This document shows, in pieces, positions 1 through 13,165 of a DNA stretch of 64,000 nucleotides (positions are counted from its first letter, which is position 1; every line of letters starts with the position of its first letter). Origin of the DNA: Acanthornis magna (lineage: Eukaryota; Chordata; Aves; Passeriformes; Acanthizidae); contig JAWUZG010000001.1 of assembly GCA_036785705.1 (NCBI GenBank), positions 9,114,001 to 9,178,000 on the forward strand, written 5' to 3'. Made by a program: the position numbers and the translations under genes. Under the pieces are notes generated by a model. It did not search any database, had not been told where the DNA came from, and saw only the letters and a program-made list of their open reading frames with translations.

Positions 1-1401
1 TAATCCACACAGTTAATAACTACAAAGACTCCCTTCACTCAGAATCAGATTTAACGTGGCACGCTCTGAACACAATTTCACTTTTAGCTAACTAAGTTCA
101 ACTGCCAAAAGGCAGAGTATCCCCATGGAAGTCTGTGCATTCTTAGGCAAAATTTAATGTAAACCCAGCATCAAACCTCTGCAACAGGACTGCTTCATCT
201 GGTAGATGAAATATTCACCACTTCTTTGTTAATATCTTCCTTCTGTCATAAAAATCTTTAAGTCTAGTAGGCACAAAAAGACCAGGAAGAGCAGCAACAT
301 ATTTACAATTAAGTACCTCAGCCTTCGAGGAATCCTGAAAATAGTTCATTGAGGGTGGCAAGGTACTGGAGTGAAATGTCATCACCTGACAAAAATCACC
401 TACTGCTCACATTCTGGGCTATTGTAGTGGTGTCATTATGGCACAGGCTGCATTCAGGGGGAAATAAAAACAAATAAATGGTTTATGACAGTGGGAAGCT
501 ATGTATTGCAGACTTTGAAATCTCAATCCAAATCTCAAAATACAGACTCAGAACATTTTTCCCCCTCCTCCTGACTGCAGGAATACATAACCAGAAAGCA
601 TCCATGGGTATACAGCTATTTCAAACTCTTAAAAATGCTTTAACTTAACATTTTAAAATTGTTTCACTCTAAATATGAAAATTTGTTGCTATACTGATGG
701 ATATCACAAACAAGTCAAGTATTCTGCAGATATTGCATTAGTTTGAATAAACAAACTATGGAATTATGTCACCAAATGGTGGAACAAGGTGATATAGGTG
801 GAAGCAGGAGTTAGCCATCAACTCACTTGTCACTCAGATCTGGGACTTCATGCATGGCAGGGAAAGGATGAAAATTTATATTCACTGGGGTGCAATCAAA
901 GTAATATAAATGGCAAGAAACTTCAAAGCAAGAAGCTATTTGCTGTGGTAAGAGCCAAATTGCTCTCTCTTACTTGAGCATGTTTGTAATCACCAAAGAA
1001 AATCTTAAGACAACTGAAGATCAGCATGTGTATGCTTTTGCTGAACATGCAGCTATTACATTCCATCATTACTAGCTGAAAAGCAAAGTATTTATATAAA
1101 AGATGGGTACGAATCTCTATCTGTGCAAAAAAACAAGAATTGTTGACTTCCACTCCTACAGCACAAGAAGGAAGAGGATCTCATTTCCCCTTTCAATCTG
1201 TCCCATTCCCTATCTTTGAGTCGATCTTTGAGAAGTTTTACTAACAACCAGTTTCATTCAACTGCTCCTGTAATATGTGGTGGTTGTTTCTTTAATTCGT
1301 CACTTAATGCATTTCAAGGATGCAGCCATGCAATAAAATTTAAAAAACACCAAACAAACAAAATAATTTGACTAATAAGCAACAAAACAGGCTTCCTTAT
1401 A

Positions 1402-1562
1402 GAGGTGGTCAATGCCCCAAGGCAGTCAGTGTTTGAGAGGCATTTGGACAATGCCCTTAACAACAGGGTTTAAATCTTGGTCAGCCCTGAAGTGGTCAGA
1501 CGGTTGAAATGGATGATCATTGTAGGTCCCTTCCAAATGAAATAGTGGATTTATTCTAATCA
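1402..1562 (+). repeat. CR1 LINE fragment, 3' end
   Basis: The sequence begins with GAGGTGGTCAATGCCCCAAG, passes through a GGCATTTGGACAATGCCCTTAA block and ends with TGTAGGTCCCTTCC followed by a degenerate ATTCTA-like tail. This is the 3' untranslated end of an avian CR1 element (CR1-Y/X-like) in plus orientation. It is 5'-truncated, as most CR1 copies are. It lies antisense to RSBN1L in intron 2. The subfamily is recalled, not computed. Confidence 0.8.
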
Positions 1563-4344
1563 TCAGTGAGCAGCGCTCAAAAGAGCACAGCCATGGTCTT
1601 GAAAGTGGTGCCTTTAAGACAGAAACAACACTGATGGCACATGAATCAGTCTCAAAATATGCAAAGTTCACATATGAACATATCCAAAAAGGTTTGTCTT
1701 CAAATCCAGTTGCAAAAGTACATTTTATTTAACTTGGTATACATCTGTGGAAGCACTTAAAACTTTAGAAGGAATTACACTAAAACATTTTTAAGTGAAG
1801 AACATTTATCATTCCCTCTGTTTGTTTTCACACCATCTCTACGAAGCCTTCAGAATGGATAAAAGCTCTTAACCAGAAGATCAAAAAAATTCTTTTTCAG
1901 GTATATAAATTTTCTGCTCAGCTTTAAATACATTTTAATATAAACTGTTTTAACTTCTGAACACAAGATAAAAGGGTTATGCCATTTACATACATATCAA
2001 GTATTACAATTCACCATTGCAGACTTTCTCAAATCACACAAAGTTGCAAAAGTGATGCACACAACTTGGAACAAAGCCTATCACTTCTGAGTGCAACACT
2101 CTTCCACAGAACTTTTTGGACTTCTATATACAAAAACGATGGAACTGAGATCAGCTTCAATGCTGAAACACTTGGAAACCAAGAGAGCAACAACCACTGA
2201 AAGAACAAAAGGCAGTATAACGAAAAAACCACCAGAAGATCTATGATGGAAGGCAGCAGGGACCCCTGAACTGCTACTTGCAACTGAAAGAGAGAAAAAT
2301 GTTAAGTGTCTATCCTTGGGAGACAAAACATGAATCCCTTCTCCAAGGGTCTGAGCTACTGATGCCACTGAAGTTGAAAAAAGCCTTAAAACACAGAAAT
2401 CAGAAGACAAAAAGGATTCCAAATGGGCTTTTTTCAAAACATTACTAGAATTAAAGACTTTGAAAAAAATGCATACCGACAAGAGTAAAACTTAGTTCTC
2501 TAAAACCACTTCAAGCAGGAATTAGGTAACACGACTTCAAAAACTGCTTAGTTGTTTAGAGCCTTTTTCAAATTCACATGAGCTTTTGCTACTGCATACA
2601 CAAGACAAATTCTGTCAAAAACTCCATTTCATTTCCCCACCGGCAGCAAGCAACATACATTTGGAAAATTATTTTTAGATACTTCATATACCATATTGCA
2701 AAGAAAAAAGCACTTATATTATAAAATTAAATTGTACATTGGAAGACTGAAAAAAATGTGAAATTCGTAATTATTAGTTCAGCCCTCCAATGGATATGAT
2801 GCAGCTGAGCAATGTATGAGCTCACTGCCAGATGATCCAAGCCCCCACTCCCCTCTGTCACTGCTTCTGGCACACAGTCCTGCACCACTGCTGCTACTGA
2901 CTGATGCTCATCCATGGCACAGCAACTTAATGGCTCAGCAGAAAGCTATTCACGCTGCTGCTAGATCAGTGACCTGCTTCACAGCACTCTCAGACAGGAA
3001 CTAGAGCATACAGACCACTGGGAGCAGGACACAAGGGGTACCAGAACCCACCCCTCCTCAGGGCAGCAAACCACCTGATCTGCTTAGCTACCCTGTCCCC
3101 CACACCAGCACTGAAAAAAGCTGAGTTTATAATGGTTAAAAAAAATTTTTTTTTTATTAAAAAAAAAAAAAAAAGCCCCACCACCCCAGCAAACAGTACA
3201 TTTATGAAACAGGACCAATTTCCTAGCAAACCTTAATGGAAATTTTTGTAGCCCAAATGCTTGAACTTTTCAATTTAGCATAGAAGTTATAAAATTAACT
3301 GAACTAAAATGTTACCTTTAAAAGGTAAACTGTGACTACAATTTCCTCCCTCTGTCCTCTTACAACGAGTGTGGGTGGCGCTGTGCAGTGCTTGTGCTCC
3401 ATACTGCTTTGACACCTGCATATGCCCAATTTTAGAATATTTATGTTCAATTATTTCAGCATACAGACAGTTCTCCTGAAGAATACAAACATTAAATGAA
3501 AAACCGATTTCTAGAAATAAATCGTATTTCTCAGCAAAGCTTGAATAGAATGTGACAGAAAGAGAAGGAAGCACATTTCTACCCTAAGGCTTCTGCTCTG
3601 ATGAATTTCAAAGATCCACTCTGAAGTAGGAGTTTAAAGCTGCTCAGAAGCTGCAAATACTTCAACAGTAAAAGGAGTTAGCTTGCTGGAATACTGAAAT
3701 TGCTATCAGCAATGGCCAATAAATACTTTCTTCTTTTTCCTCTTCTGCATTAGCTGTAGAGAGGAGCAGAAACACACTCATTCAGTCTCTCCTCTGCTGC
3801 ACATATCGAAAGACTTCAAAGTAAAATGTGCTTCTTCTTCCAAAAAAAAAGTAACGCTGCCCTGACACTCAGCTAACAGACACTAAAAGAGAACAGCAGC
3901 TTTCTATATCTCTCTAGGACAGTAAACAACTTGCCCCAGAGCAGACATACAGAACTTGGTGAAAACATAAATAAGCAATCCAAAAGTTTAAATAAAGATC
4001 CCAACACAAGGCTGAAGTACCCAAGCTGCTTTGTTTTAAGCCAGATTTGGGAACAGCAGCGCAGTACTTTATACAAGCTAACTGGATTCACCTCTACCTG
4101 TGGAGGCAAACACTCACAACCCTAAACTTTCAAGACAGGTGTTTCAGAGTCTTCACCAGCACACACAGTACAGGTGTAAACACCCATACATATACATATG
4201 ACTCTTGGAATCTAATTTCACCCATTTTGAAGTGCATGGCATCTTTGTTTCTTTGTGTCCTGAGATCCATTGAGACAACAGGTACTGAACCACCTATAAA
4301 CAAAAAGCTTTTTCCACCACTTGGTTCAGAAACATGAGACAGAA

Positions 4345-4360
4345 GTTAACAATTGTTAAC
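4345..4360. repeat. 16-bp perfect palindrome GTTAACAATTGTTAAC
   Basis: The 16 bases read the same on both strands and are also the start of a two-copy 10-bp direct repeat (GTTAACAATT). The half-sites resemble HNF1-type GTTAA(T/C) elements, but a match this short in AT-rich intron DNA can arise by chance. Confidence 0.5.
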
Positions 4361-7300
4361 AATTCTATTGAAAACATTTTATTTAATGTGACTCAGAGAA
4401 CTGCTATAGGACCTCAAGAATGAGAAAAACAGGGGCAGAGGGTGGGTAGAAAAACCCTCAGCACCCACATTTACAGGAATTTTCCCCTTGATCTGATGTT
4501 AAAAAGCAGACTGAGCTCACACTTCTCTAGACTATAAAAGAAAGCTTCTGCTCTTATTTTGCTAGCAGTATCTGCACAAGGACAGAGTTACAAAACTTAC
4601 ACTGTATCTGTCATTAAAGAAATTAGAAGAATGGAAGTTATGTCCATTCTGTTAATGCATGCACATACTCAGCAGTATCAGAACTACTGCCAAACAACTG
4701 GCAACCATCTTCTAGGCACATCAAGCCTTATGTACCACAAATACATAAGAAAAATAATTCTCGCATGCACACATCTAGAGGAATGGTAGACCATTCAAGG
4801 TAACTCAGCACACTTTATTTTTTGTGGTGCCACAATATCCCTGTCACTGTGAGTGATGTGGGACATACTACTAAGGACTGAGACTCCAAATTGTTTAAAT
4901 TTTATGCAAATAAGCCAATGCTCTGCTATTACGAGATGACACATGCTTTTAACTGAAACTGTTGCTAGACAGCCTGAACTCTGGTTAATTACAGCACCTT
5001 CCAAGTGTAAGTTTTTGCAAGCTGAAGTTTCTTCTATGTTGTGTTTTGTTCATCTGTTGTGAAATTTTAAATAAGCAGAGGCCATGAAGTAAAATACTTT
5101 ATTCAGTTGTTTCAACCAGAGCAGTTGTTTCTCAACTTCGAGGTCACAGCCAAAAATTATTAAAGGGGGACTTCAGACATTTCAAAACAAAAGCCAAAAA
5201 TTAACAACAGTAAATTGTTTGTTTCCTACAGTTTTCTAGCTGACAGCTAGTAGCAGGAAGGCACAGTTTCAACAGCAGCTAGTAATTAAAATCATTTTTC
5301 ACTTCCTAACTGCAGGAGCGCCCAATCACCAAAATTTAACACTTTCAGTTTTCATTGATGTACCAGAAGTCTTTGCTTCAAGCTCCAGATCCCCAGCTGC
5401 AGCAAAAAGCACTTCAAAGCTTTACAGCATAGCTCTCCCTCCAGTTGCCACTTGCTCCATCCCCTCTGACATCTGTGTTTTACCCCCTACTCACGTATTT
5501 TATTGGTAAAAGTTAGTAACTTGGTACATAAGAACTGCGAAGCAAACTCAGTATCACAGACAAGTCAGTGTCGTGGGTTGTGTGCCTTGCACTCTTACCT
5601 CAGTGTTACTCATTCTCTCAACTGAAGTGCATTGCATACAAATCCTTGAACATTTTCCCTAAAGATACACAAAGACAAAATAGAGCGGACAGGAAAAAGC
5701 ATGCAGTATGACTCAGGTCTCATGCTCAACATACTGATTTTATAATTACTCATGTGCAAAGCTCATCTATAAAAAATTTAAAAGTTTCATAAGAATGTAC
5801 AGTTAAATGTCATTTCTTCCAAAAGAATACAAAAAGCTTTAGAACACAATTCGTACTTACATATGTTCATATCAGCAAAATAAAATGTTCATTTTCAGTT
5901 CTTTCCTGCATTTTAGCATTCAATAAACCAAGGCATTTAATCTTGCAGAAACACATACTAAGAATTTCTCCTACTGCATTTTTAGCAATTGCTGTGCTCG
6001 GATATAAATAATCAGAAAAACAAGACTGACTGTTTTTCTCTAAAATGAAAAACAGAAATGGGACTGTTTACAAATAAGCCAATTACAATTAATCCTTTTC
6101 CTTTTTGCAAGACCTCCCGTAACTTTATCACATCACATTGGTGCAAATCTTTTGCATTAAATGCTCAGTTTCTAAACGGTAACTACTTACGATGCAGATT
6201 TTTTTTTTAAAAACAGGTTTAAGTTACTTACAGTTTCTGAATTTTTAACAATATGCATGTGCCAAGCAGCTTTTGTCTGAAAACTGAGCTCTTCCTTCCA
6301 CATAGCATACAGAAAAACATAGAGGCAATTCTATAGCCTTATTTACAGATAATACATCTTGAAGTGCAAAAGGATGACAAAAGACTTTTACATTCTAGGT
6401 TCATAAGAAAAGCCATCAAGCTCTCTGAAAGAGCCTCATTTCCTTTAGCAGCCTCAAGTACAGCAGAAACACCCTTTTCAAGAATGGCTCTTCTCCAACA
6501 TGGGCATGTTTAATCACTGCTTTCAACAGAACGCCAACCCAAGTTTAGGCAGATGAACAGCTCACAACCCGGAGCCTCCTAGTATAAATAAACTCTTCCA
6601 CATTCAGCTTAGAGAACCAAAATTAGGCTTATTTACCAGCTCTCCCTCAAAAGGCATCAGTCCCTCAGTACTGACCTCTTCTGTAACTAGTCACCTTTGA
6701 CCTTGGACAGCCAGTTTAGCTGTCTGAAGTCACGTAGGCTGTTACCTCCACCCCCTCAACCAAAGTCAGTCACAAACAGATGGCCAGAGCAACGTTTAAC
6801 AACAAGATATAGATCCAATACCTAGAAGAGGGAAATAAGCTCTCTTTAGGCACTGTACTGTTGGTCTCTAAACACATGCACACTAAAAATAGAAAAAACA
6901 ACCAGAAAAACAAAAACCCAAAGAAATGGAAAGCAGACTCATTCCAAAACTTTGTTCCAAAGCCCACGCAGTAAATCCTGAGCTCAAAACAATAGGGCTT
7001 GAAGCTTAACTCTTCTTACACAGGAAGAAGACACCCTTAGATAAAGAGTTAATACTTGAAAAGGTCACAGAGACACTGAGCACTGATACATACAAGAAGC
7101 TGCATCATAAAGCACTTCTACATCTGCTCTCTCTTGCCCAGGATGTAAAGTTAGATCAGCCGGATAGCTCAGGAAATGTTAAACAAACCTCACAGCACAT
7201 ACAAGCACAGCCAGTCAGATTTTGGAGGCCCACAGAAGTCACCAAGCTGCTGTTCCAAACAGGATACAAACTCTGTGGAGATGATCCGTCTGCTCTAAAT

Positions 7301-8194
7301 AACTGTCTGCTCTCCTGACTCACTCCCTTCTTTCCCTGAAATAGGAGCCAATTTTGTAGGATACTGGCAAACCAAACATAGCCCAACAAAACACTTAACT
7401 GCCAACACCTTAAAGAAAACCTAAAACATACTTGAGTGATAACAAGTCAAGTGAAATAGGGATAATGCATCTAATGCACTTGTAGCACTCTTCACTGTGA
7501 AAATAACCTATCCTGCTTCTCAGCCGAGGTGTTCTAAGAGTCCCTGAGCATATGCACTTTTACATTAACCTGAAAATAAAGCACCATTTTAGGCTTAACA
7601 GCCCCATTAGGTATCATTTATTTACCTCATCTGCTGAATGGCAACAGAAGCAGCGTACAAAAAGGCTGTTACTCAAACAAAGCCTAAAGAACCCACTGTT
7701 CTGGCAGTTAAGTGTTGCCCAGTATCTCAGCCACCAACTTCCTTCCACGCTCAGCAAAGACAAGTCACACCTGTCCTTTTCACAGGAAGTCACCAGCTTA
7801 CACAACCCTCATGGTTCAAGGCAATACCCTGAGATCTGATCAACACAGGTTTTAAGATGTCATTGTTGTTAATACAGTTACTTGTGTGTAGAGTATAAGA
7901 TATGATGTAGTAATTATGGGGTTCTGTGCCTCTAACCTCATATGAACACTCTGAAGTTCAAGTTTTGATTTGAGGGTTTCAGTTTATGGTTTGTAAATTA
8001 AACCCTGCAGCAGACAAGGTAGCAGAAAAACATATCGGGAATTTGCTCTTAACTTCAAAAGCAGAGTCTGAAAATAACAGATTAAAAAAGTATTCGGTGT
8101 ACTCAAACAAGCAACACCCTCACAGACAACCTGACACAGCATAACCTAAGTGAAGAGTAAGGTGGCTCAGTACTGGCCTAACTGCTGTGCTCCA

Positions 8195-8480
8195 AGGGCT
8201 GTGAACCTCAGCACAAAGTCCAGCTGGAAACAGTCACTACTGGCATCATCCAGACCTTGTATTACTCAGCATCTCCACTGATGGCATCATGGGACAGAGC
8301 ACAACCTCAGCAAGGTGCAGCTGATCCAAAACTGGAAGGAGGAGTTGATAAGCCACAGAGTCACACTGCCAGTGAGAGAGACCTCGAGAGGCTTCAGAAA
8401 TGGGCCAACCTGGGGGATTCATGAAGTTAGCAGAGGGGTGAGCAAAACCCTGCACCTGGAAGGAATAAACCCATGAAGCA
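8195..8480 (+). repeat. CR1 LINE fragment, 3' part of ORF2 region
   Basis: Several diagnostic blocks of the CR1 reverse-transcriptase C-terminal region occur in order: CTCAGCAAGGTGCAGCTGAT, then AGAGAGACCTCGAGAGGCTT, AATGGGCCAACC, CATGAAGTTA and CCTGCACCTGGAAGGAATAA. The copy is old, with substitutions and small indels and no open frame. It lies antisense to RSBN1L in intron 2 and is followed directly by CR1 pieces in the opposite orientation. Ends are approximate. Confidence 0.75.
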
Positions 8481-8499
8481 CAGGTTGATGACCTTCTTC

Positions 8500-8607
8500 A
8501 TTCCTTTTCAGTTCATCAGGTTTTTATACACACTGATGAGATACCCCTTGAACCTCCTCTTCTCCAGGCCTATCAGACCCAGCAGCCTCTGTCTTTCTTC
8601 ATATTAC
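8500..8607 (-). repeat. CR1 LINE fragment, opposite orientation
   Basis: The plus strand reads ACACACTGATGAGATACCCC then CCTCCTCTTCTCCAGGCCTA and an AGCAGCCTCTGTC block. This is the complement of the part of CR1 lying 5' of its terminal region, so the element is on the minus strand. It does not continue in order into the next piece and is therefore a separate insertion or a rearranged fragment. Confidence 0.65.
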
Positions 8608-8835
8608 AGACACATAGTTTCTGTGGAATAGACCTTTAAAGACCATTTAGTATAAGCTGCTGCAATAAGCTGGAACATTTTCAATTAGATCTGGTTGCTC
8701 AGAGCCCAGTCCTCAACCTGACCTTGAATGCTGCCAGGGATGGGGTATCTATCACCTCTCCAGGCAACCTGTTCCAGTCTCTTACCATCATCATTATAAA
8801 AAAAATCTTCCATGTATATAATCTGAATGTAGTTG
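8608..8835 (-). repeat. CR1 LINE fragment, 3' terminal region
   Basis: Reading the plus strand, a degenerate CACATAG..GTGGAATAGACCTT start is followed by CTGGTTGCTCAGAGCCCAGT, CTTGAATGCTGCCAGGGATG, then CAGGCAACCTGTTCCAGTCT. This is the standard order for the complement of a CR1 3' end. It is diverged, with several mismatches and a short A-run. Confidence 0.75.
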
Positions 8836-8881
8836 TCCAGAGAAACTGTTGCCTCCACCCTTAGAGATACAGAGTCTGATA

Positions 8882-8965
8882 GTCCTGGGCAACCTGCTCT
8901 AGTTGATCATACTTGGAGCAGTTCGACTGGGTCCCTTCCAACCTCAGTTACTGTACAACTCTAAC
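8882..8965 (+). repeat. CR1 LINE 3' tail fragment
   Basis: The motif order CCTGGGCAACCTGCTCTAGT, GGAGCAGTTCGACTGG, GTCCCTTCCAACCTCAGTTA is the plus-strand 3' end of CR1. Together with 8195-8480 it could be the far end of one plus-strand element into which minus-strand CR1 copies inserted, or an independent truncated copy. Confidence 0.65.
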
Positions 8966-9485
8966 ATTCAGTGGATGTACAAGCCACATGAGAATGTGAC
9001 CTTAACTACCTTCCATTACAGAAAACAATGTTGAAGAAATCAGCCAAAATTAAGACTGCATGCTGCATACAACTGTTTAGCATCTTACCAAGTTCCTGAA
9101 TTCCTTAATTACTCAGTATTGTACAATTAATGTTAGACATAAAATATAACATGTATTCATTTTTCTTCTCCACAATATCTAAAATAATAACCTATATCTT
9201 GTCAGCAGTTCTTGAAGAATCACTAATATTGTTCTTTGAAGTACTGATCTTCCCTATTACTACTATTGCATATGCAACAATGTGGTGATAGTTTTAATTT
9301 CCAGTACCTAGTACAGCTGACAAAAAAATTAACATCTACAATTACATTTTAATTTGCAACTCCTGTACCAACTAACCAGGAAAAATGGCATGAGCTAAAT
9401 GAAAAACATAGTATTAAAACACAGTGTCCAATCACAAATACTTTTAGCACATGAATGAACAAACCGCCACATCATTTGAACCTAC

Positions 9486-9599
9486 CTTTCTGCAGTAATT
9501 TGATCTCTCCATTTTCTTTCTTGATTTCATTCATTATTTTGTGCTTCTTCTTTTCTTTTTGCTTCTTTTCCCTTTCTTTAACTTTGTCTTTGATTTGAG
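9486..9599 (-). CDS. RSBN1L: RSBN1L coding exon 2
   Basis: The minus-strand exon is bounded by an acceptor (TTTCAG at 9600-9605) and a donor (GTAGG at 9485 downwards). It takes the last base of exon 1 (phase 1) and adds 38 residues, about 198-235. These are extremely lysine- and glutamate-rich: QIKDKVKEREKK near the start, KKKHKIMNEIKKENGE in the middle, and IKLLQK at the end. The KKKHK(V/I)MNEIKKENGE block is the same as in vertebrate RSBN1L. The exon is 114 bp with phase 1 at both ends, so it could be skipped without a frameshift. It is a charged, probably helical or disordered nuclear segment. The JmjC-like catalytic region known for the RSBN1 family lies further C-terminal, outside this window. 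Confidence 0.93.
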
Positions 9600-12500
9600 C
9601 TGAAATGCAAATATTTCACAATTAAGCAAGAACAGAAAACTAATTGTCACATACATGTTTCATATTACTCTTATGCAAGCCCTATTAAGAGGATAGAGAG
9701 GAGGAGTTACAAGGAAATCCCAGTACTTACAATATGAAAAGCTAATATTTATCTGTTACGTAATCCAACATAAGCTTCTTTAACTCAGTAAAGTTTTGTT
9801 TCTGTTATGTTGTCACTATGCAACAACCCAGCAAGTTCACTGTATAGTAATGTTTGCTTACTCCTATACCTTCTGCTCTTATTTTGCATCTGCAGTCAGC
9901 TCATTTCTTGAAATTGCAATTGCACGCATTACGTAAGAATTGAGGAAAAAAGAGTACAGTTTGCGTTTTCTTGGGTGCACATCTACACTGAAAACCCCAT
10001 AACATCTATACATACTCTGAACTCAAAGGCTTTTGCAAGTACCTTGCAAAGATGGCTTAATCTGTCATCTGAAAAATCTTTTATATGACATTCACAGGCT
10101 AAGGCATTAATAGCAGTGACATATAATTAATATAAACATGAAATGTGCTGTATTCACGCAGCAGATTTAATTCACTGGTGCTTCCCCTGCTTACCTACAA
10201 TCGGCAACAGCTTACCTGAGCAGTCTCATTATTCATTTATTTTCCTGTCAAGTCACTCCAGGTTTTTAAATCCCTAACACAGAAAAGCAGAGCCTCTAGG
10301 CATGCTTTCTGCATGTAAAATACTAGACCTAGAGAAATTCATAACTTCAAGCAGTCATCTTTTCAAGCCAAGTTGAGATTCACTTATGAGGCCAAGATTT
10401 AGAGAAGTCAGATTTTACTAGGCTTATATGCACTGCAGCCAGCACTTCATGCCTAGTTTCCTGGCCTGAAGCCAGTACCTGCTCCAAGAGTTTACTGGGC
10501 TTTTTAACCTCCGCAGGGAAAAAGGAAATCTGATTTCAAGCTTCTACATAATGTTATGCTTCAGTAATACAGCTGAGAGACAGTCCTGATGTTTTATTCA
10601 TGGTACTTGCATTATAAACCCCAAGTGGAAGCAAAGAAATCCAATTACTCTTCCTTAAGCATTCTCATAAAATAAAAGCAGCAAGTATGTTCACTACTAA
10701 CAAATCAGAAATATTGCAGCACCAAACCAAAGAAAGCCTTCAATTCTAGAAGGCAACGTAGAGTGACCCCCAACAAAACTACTCACAAAGCATATTTATA
10801 AAAGTGCAAAGAGTTGACAGTAATCCACATAAATGAATGTTCCAACAATGATTCCACAGCATTCGTATCTTTCCTCTTTGAAGTATTCTAATAAGGATAC
10901 AGAACTTAAACCTTCACAATTGTTAGGATGAAGCGAAGAATGTATTTTAGGAAGAGTCTTAAGAAAATAAATCAAATAAAAACCAAAAGAGACGGCAATT
11001 GAGATATGTCTGTTGTCTATTCACAGATCATGATAAGCATCAGGGAGAGAACAGAAACTATACTGGCACAAACATAATAAGGTAGCTGCACTTAGAGCTG
11101 TCTGGATGCTTTAGTTCTAAGTGGCTGAAACAGCAATGTCCAAGAACAGCCTCCCTCTAACACCTCCATGGGAAGGCATGGATGACAAAGCAGATTTATG
11201 CGTATAGCAGACCATGGAAACCAAACAAGCTTTCCTAAGCAACACAAACCTTTCTAGGAATAGGTTAAACAGATATAAAACTTCCTCTCCAACCTGTTTC
11301 TCCATGAAAAGGAATCTCTAATTTGCAAATCCCCTGCACCTTGAGTATGAAATTGGGTAAACTGTACAACAGGAGTTAATGCAACACCCTGAAAGCAGAT
11401 ACTCAGCTAGAAGGCAGTAACACCAGGCTTGATTTATAACCTACGCTGAACGTTCAACTCAGACAGAATTACAATTATCATGGGAAGACCTAGATTTTAT
11501 CTCAACATTTTTATATGGTTAAGAGGCGCACCTGACTTCTGCTATCACTTACAAATCAAAGAAAGATTGAAGAGCATATACAATTGTTGAGCCTTGCTGA
11601 AAGAGGACAAAAGAAAGACTGAAAGAATCCTGTACTGCCAGCTCATGAAAAGCATCCCAGGCCAATGAATCTTCCAGTTTTGTCAGAAGCAACACATAAG
11701 GACAGAAAACCTTTTAAAGAGCCTCTAGTTTATTTTCACATCTACAAAGCAATTAGAGTCAACAGTGAAACCTTCCCAACAAAAGAAACAATGAATGTGT
11801 TCTGTAACAACCTCCAGCAACAGCCACAAGCAAATGGTACCTTAAGTAATTATAAATACACTGTAAATGCAGCTGAGGAAGTTTGGAGTAAACTTTCCCT
11901 TTCAGATATCACAGTATTCTAACAAAACCAGTGCAGAGCCTGAGGCAAGTAAAAAACAGTTGAGAATCTCAAATTGAATGCACAGATTCTCAGGCTTCCT
12001 CCCTCAAAGCTCACAGAATAGATAAGCAATATCCAGTAGTTCACCTTGAAAAAAAAAAGCACAAATAAATATAGAAATTAAAAAAAAAAATCTTTGCACA
12101 TTAAAAAGAAAACCCAAGTCAAAATTAGTTATTCCATGGATTAACACTTGATCTTAATTGTCAGTTGAAATGTCTTCTGTTTATGAGTATTAAAAAGCAT
12201 TTTCTAGTCTAGCTTGCAGAACTCAAACACAACTCTCAAACAAAATTCTACAGATTTTTCTCCTCAGGGACATCCAGAAACATGAACATTCTTCACAAAA
12301 ATCCTGCTTTAAAACAAAAACCTCCAACATTAAGCAATTTACAACCTACATGTCATAAAATATACAAGCAGTGAGTGACACTGGCAAGGGAAAACAAGAA
12401 AAACTTGTTCCGTTGAAGATACGAAAACCTGAAATACTCTTGTACAGCTTTTCTGAAGTTTACCAGTAGAAGCTACTACTGGTCTCCATTTCATTTGTAG

Positions 12501-12756
12501 GGCAACAGGACCACAAAGTAGTAAAAGGTAGAAAGATGTTTATGATAATCTTTCCATGCCCACAGAATATTCTGCAGTTAGCTTCCACCAAGATTCCTCC
12601 TAACGAACAAAACAGAAAAATAAAAAAAGGTTCTTGAGCTGCTGAGGGAACAGGGTTAAATGAGCCTCCACAGAAATAATGTAGCCCAAATACACAGCCT
12701 TCCTAGGCCTTTACATACCTCTAAAGACACTAAAAGCCAACCATTTGAAATAATTG

Positions 12757-13165
12757 TTAAGGCTTCCTATGGGGTCACAACCTCCCTTGGACATGCACCT
12801 GCTCCAGTGTGGGTTTCTCCGGGGGTTGCAGGTGGACTCTACTCCATCATGGACTTCCCTGGGCTGCAGGGGCACAGCTGCCTCGCCATGGGCTGCACCA
12901 GGGGCTGCACAGGAATCTGTTCTGGCATCTGGAGCAGCTCCTGCCCCTCCTTCTGCACTGACCTGGGTGTCTGCAGGGCTGCTTCTCTCAAGCATTCTCA
13001 CTCATCTCTCTGGCTGCAATTGCCCCTGTGCAGTAACTTTTTCCCCCTCTTAAAATCTATAACCCCAGAGACTACCACCGTCACTGGCAGCTTCTCACAG
13101 AAGCCAGCCCTGTATCTCCCCTGCTACCAAAACCATGCCGTGCAAACCCAATCCAACTCTACTAA
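12757..13165. mobile_element. ERV-derived avian interspersed repeat
   Basis: The block is GC-richer than its surroundings and is organised around a repeated CTCC..CATGG..GGGCTGCAGG pattern (for example CTCCATCATGGACTTCC then CCATGGGCTGCACC). It ends in GCTTCTCACAGAAGCCAGCC and CAAACCCAATCC. I recognise this arrangement from passerine and other neoavian genomes as part of an endogenous-retrovirus-type repeat. A 169-codon plus-strand open frame runs through it but is a product of its composition. Family assignment rests on recall and the orientation of the parent element is uncertain. Confidence 0.5.

Larger units (their letters stand above)
1..9485 (-). other. RSBN1L: RSBN1L intron 2 (partial, runs off left edge)
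   Basis: This stretch lies downstream of RSBN1L exon 2 in the direction of transcription. I looked for the next conserved RSBN1L block (the lysine-rich stretch followed by the MYSKSIQ-type segment) and did not find it, so exon 3 and later exons should lie beyond position 1. The interval is AT-rich with only short chance open frames. It contains a CR1 3' end near 1402-1562, a cluster of CR1 pieces at 8195-8965, a short palindrome at 4345-4360 and short A/T runs near 3140-3174. Nothing else is recognisable. Confidence 0.75.
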
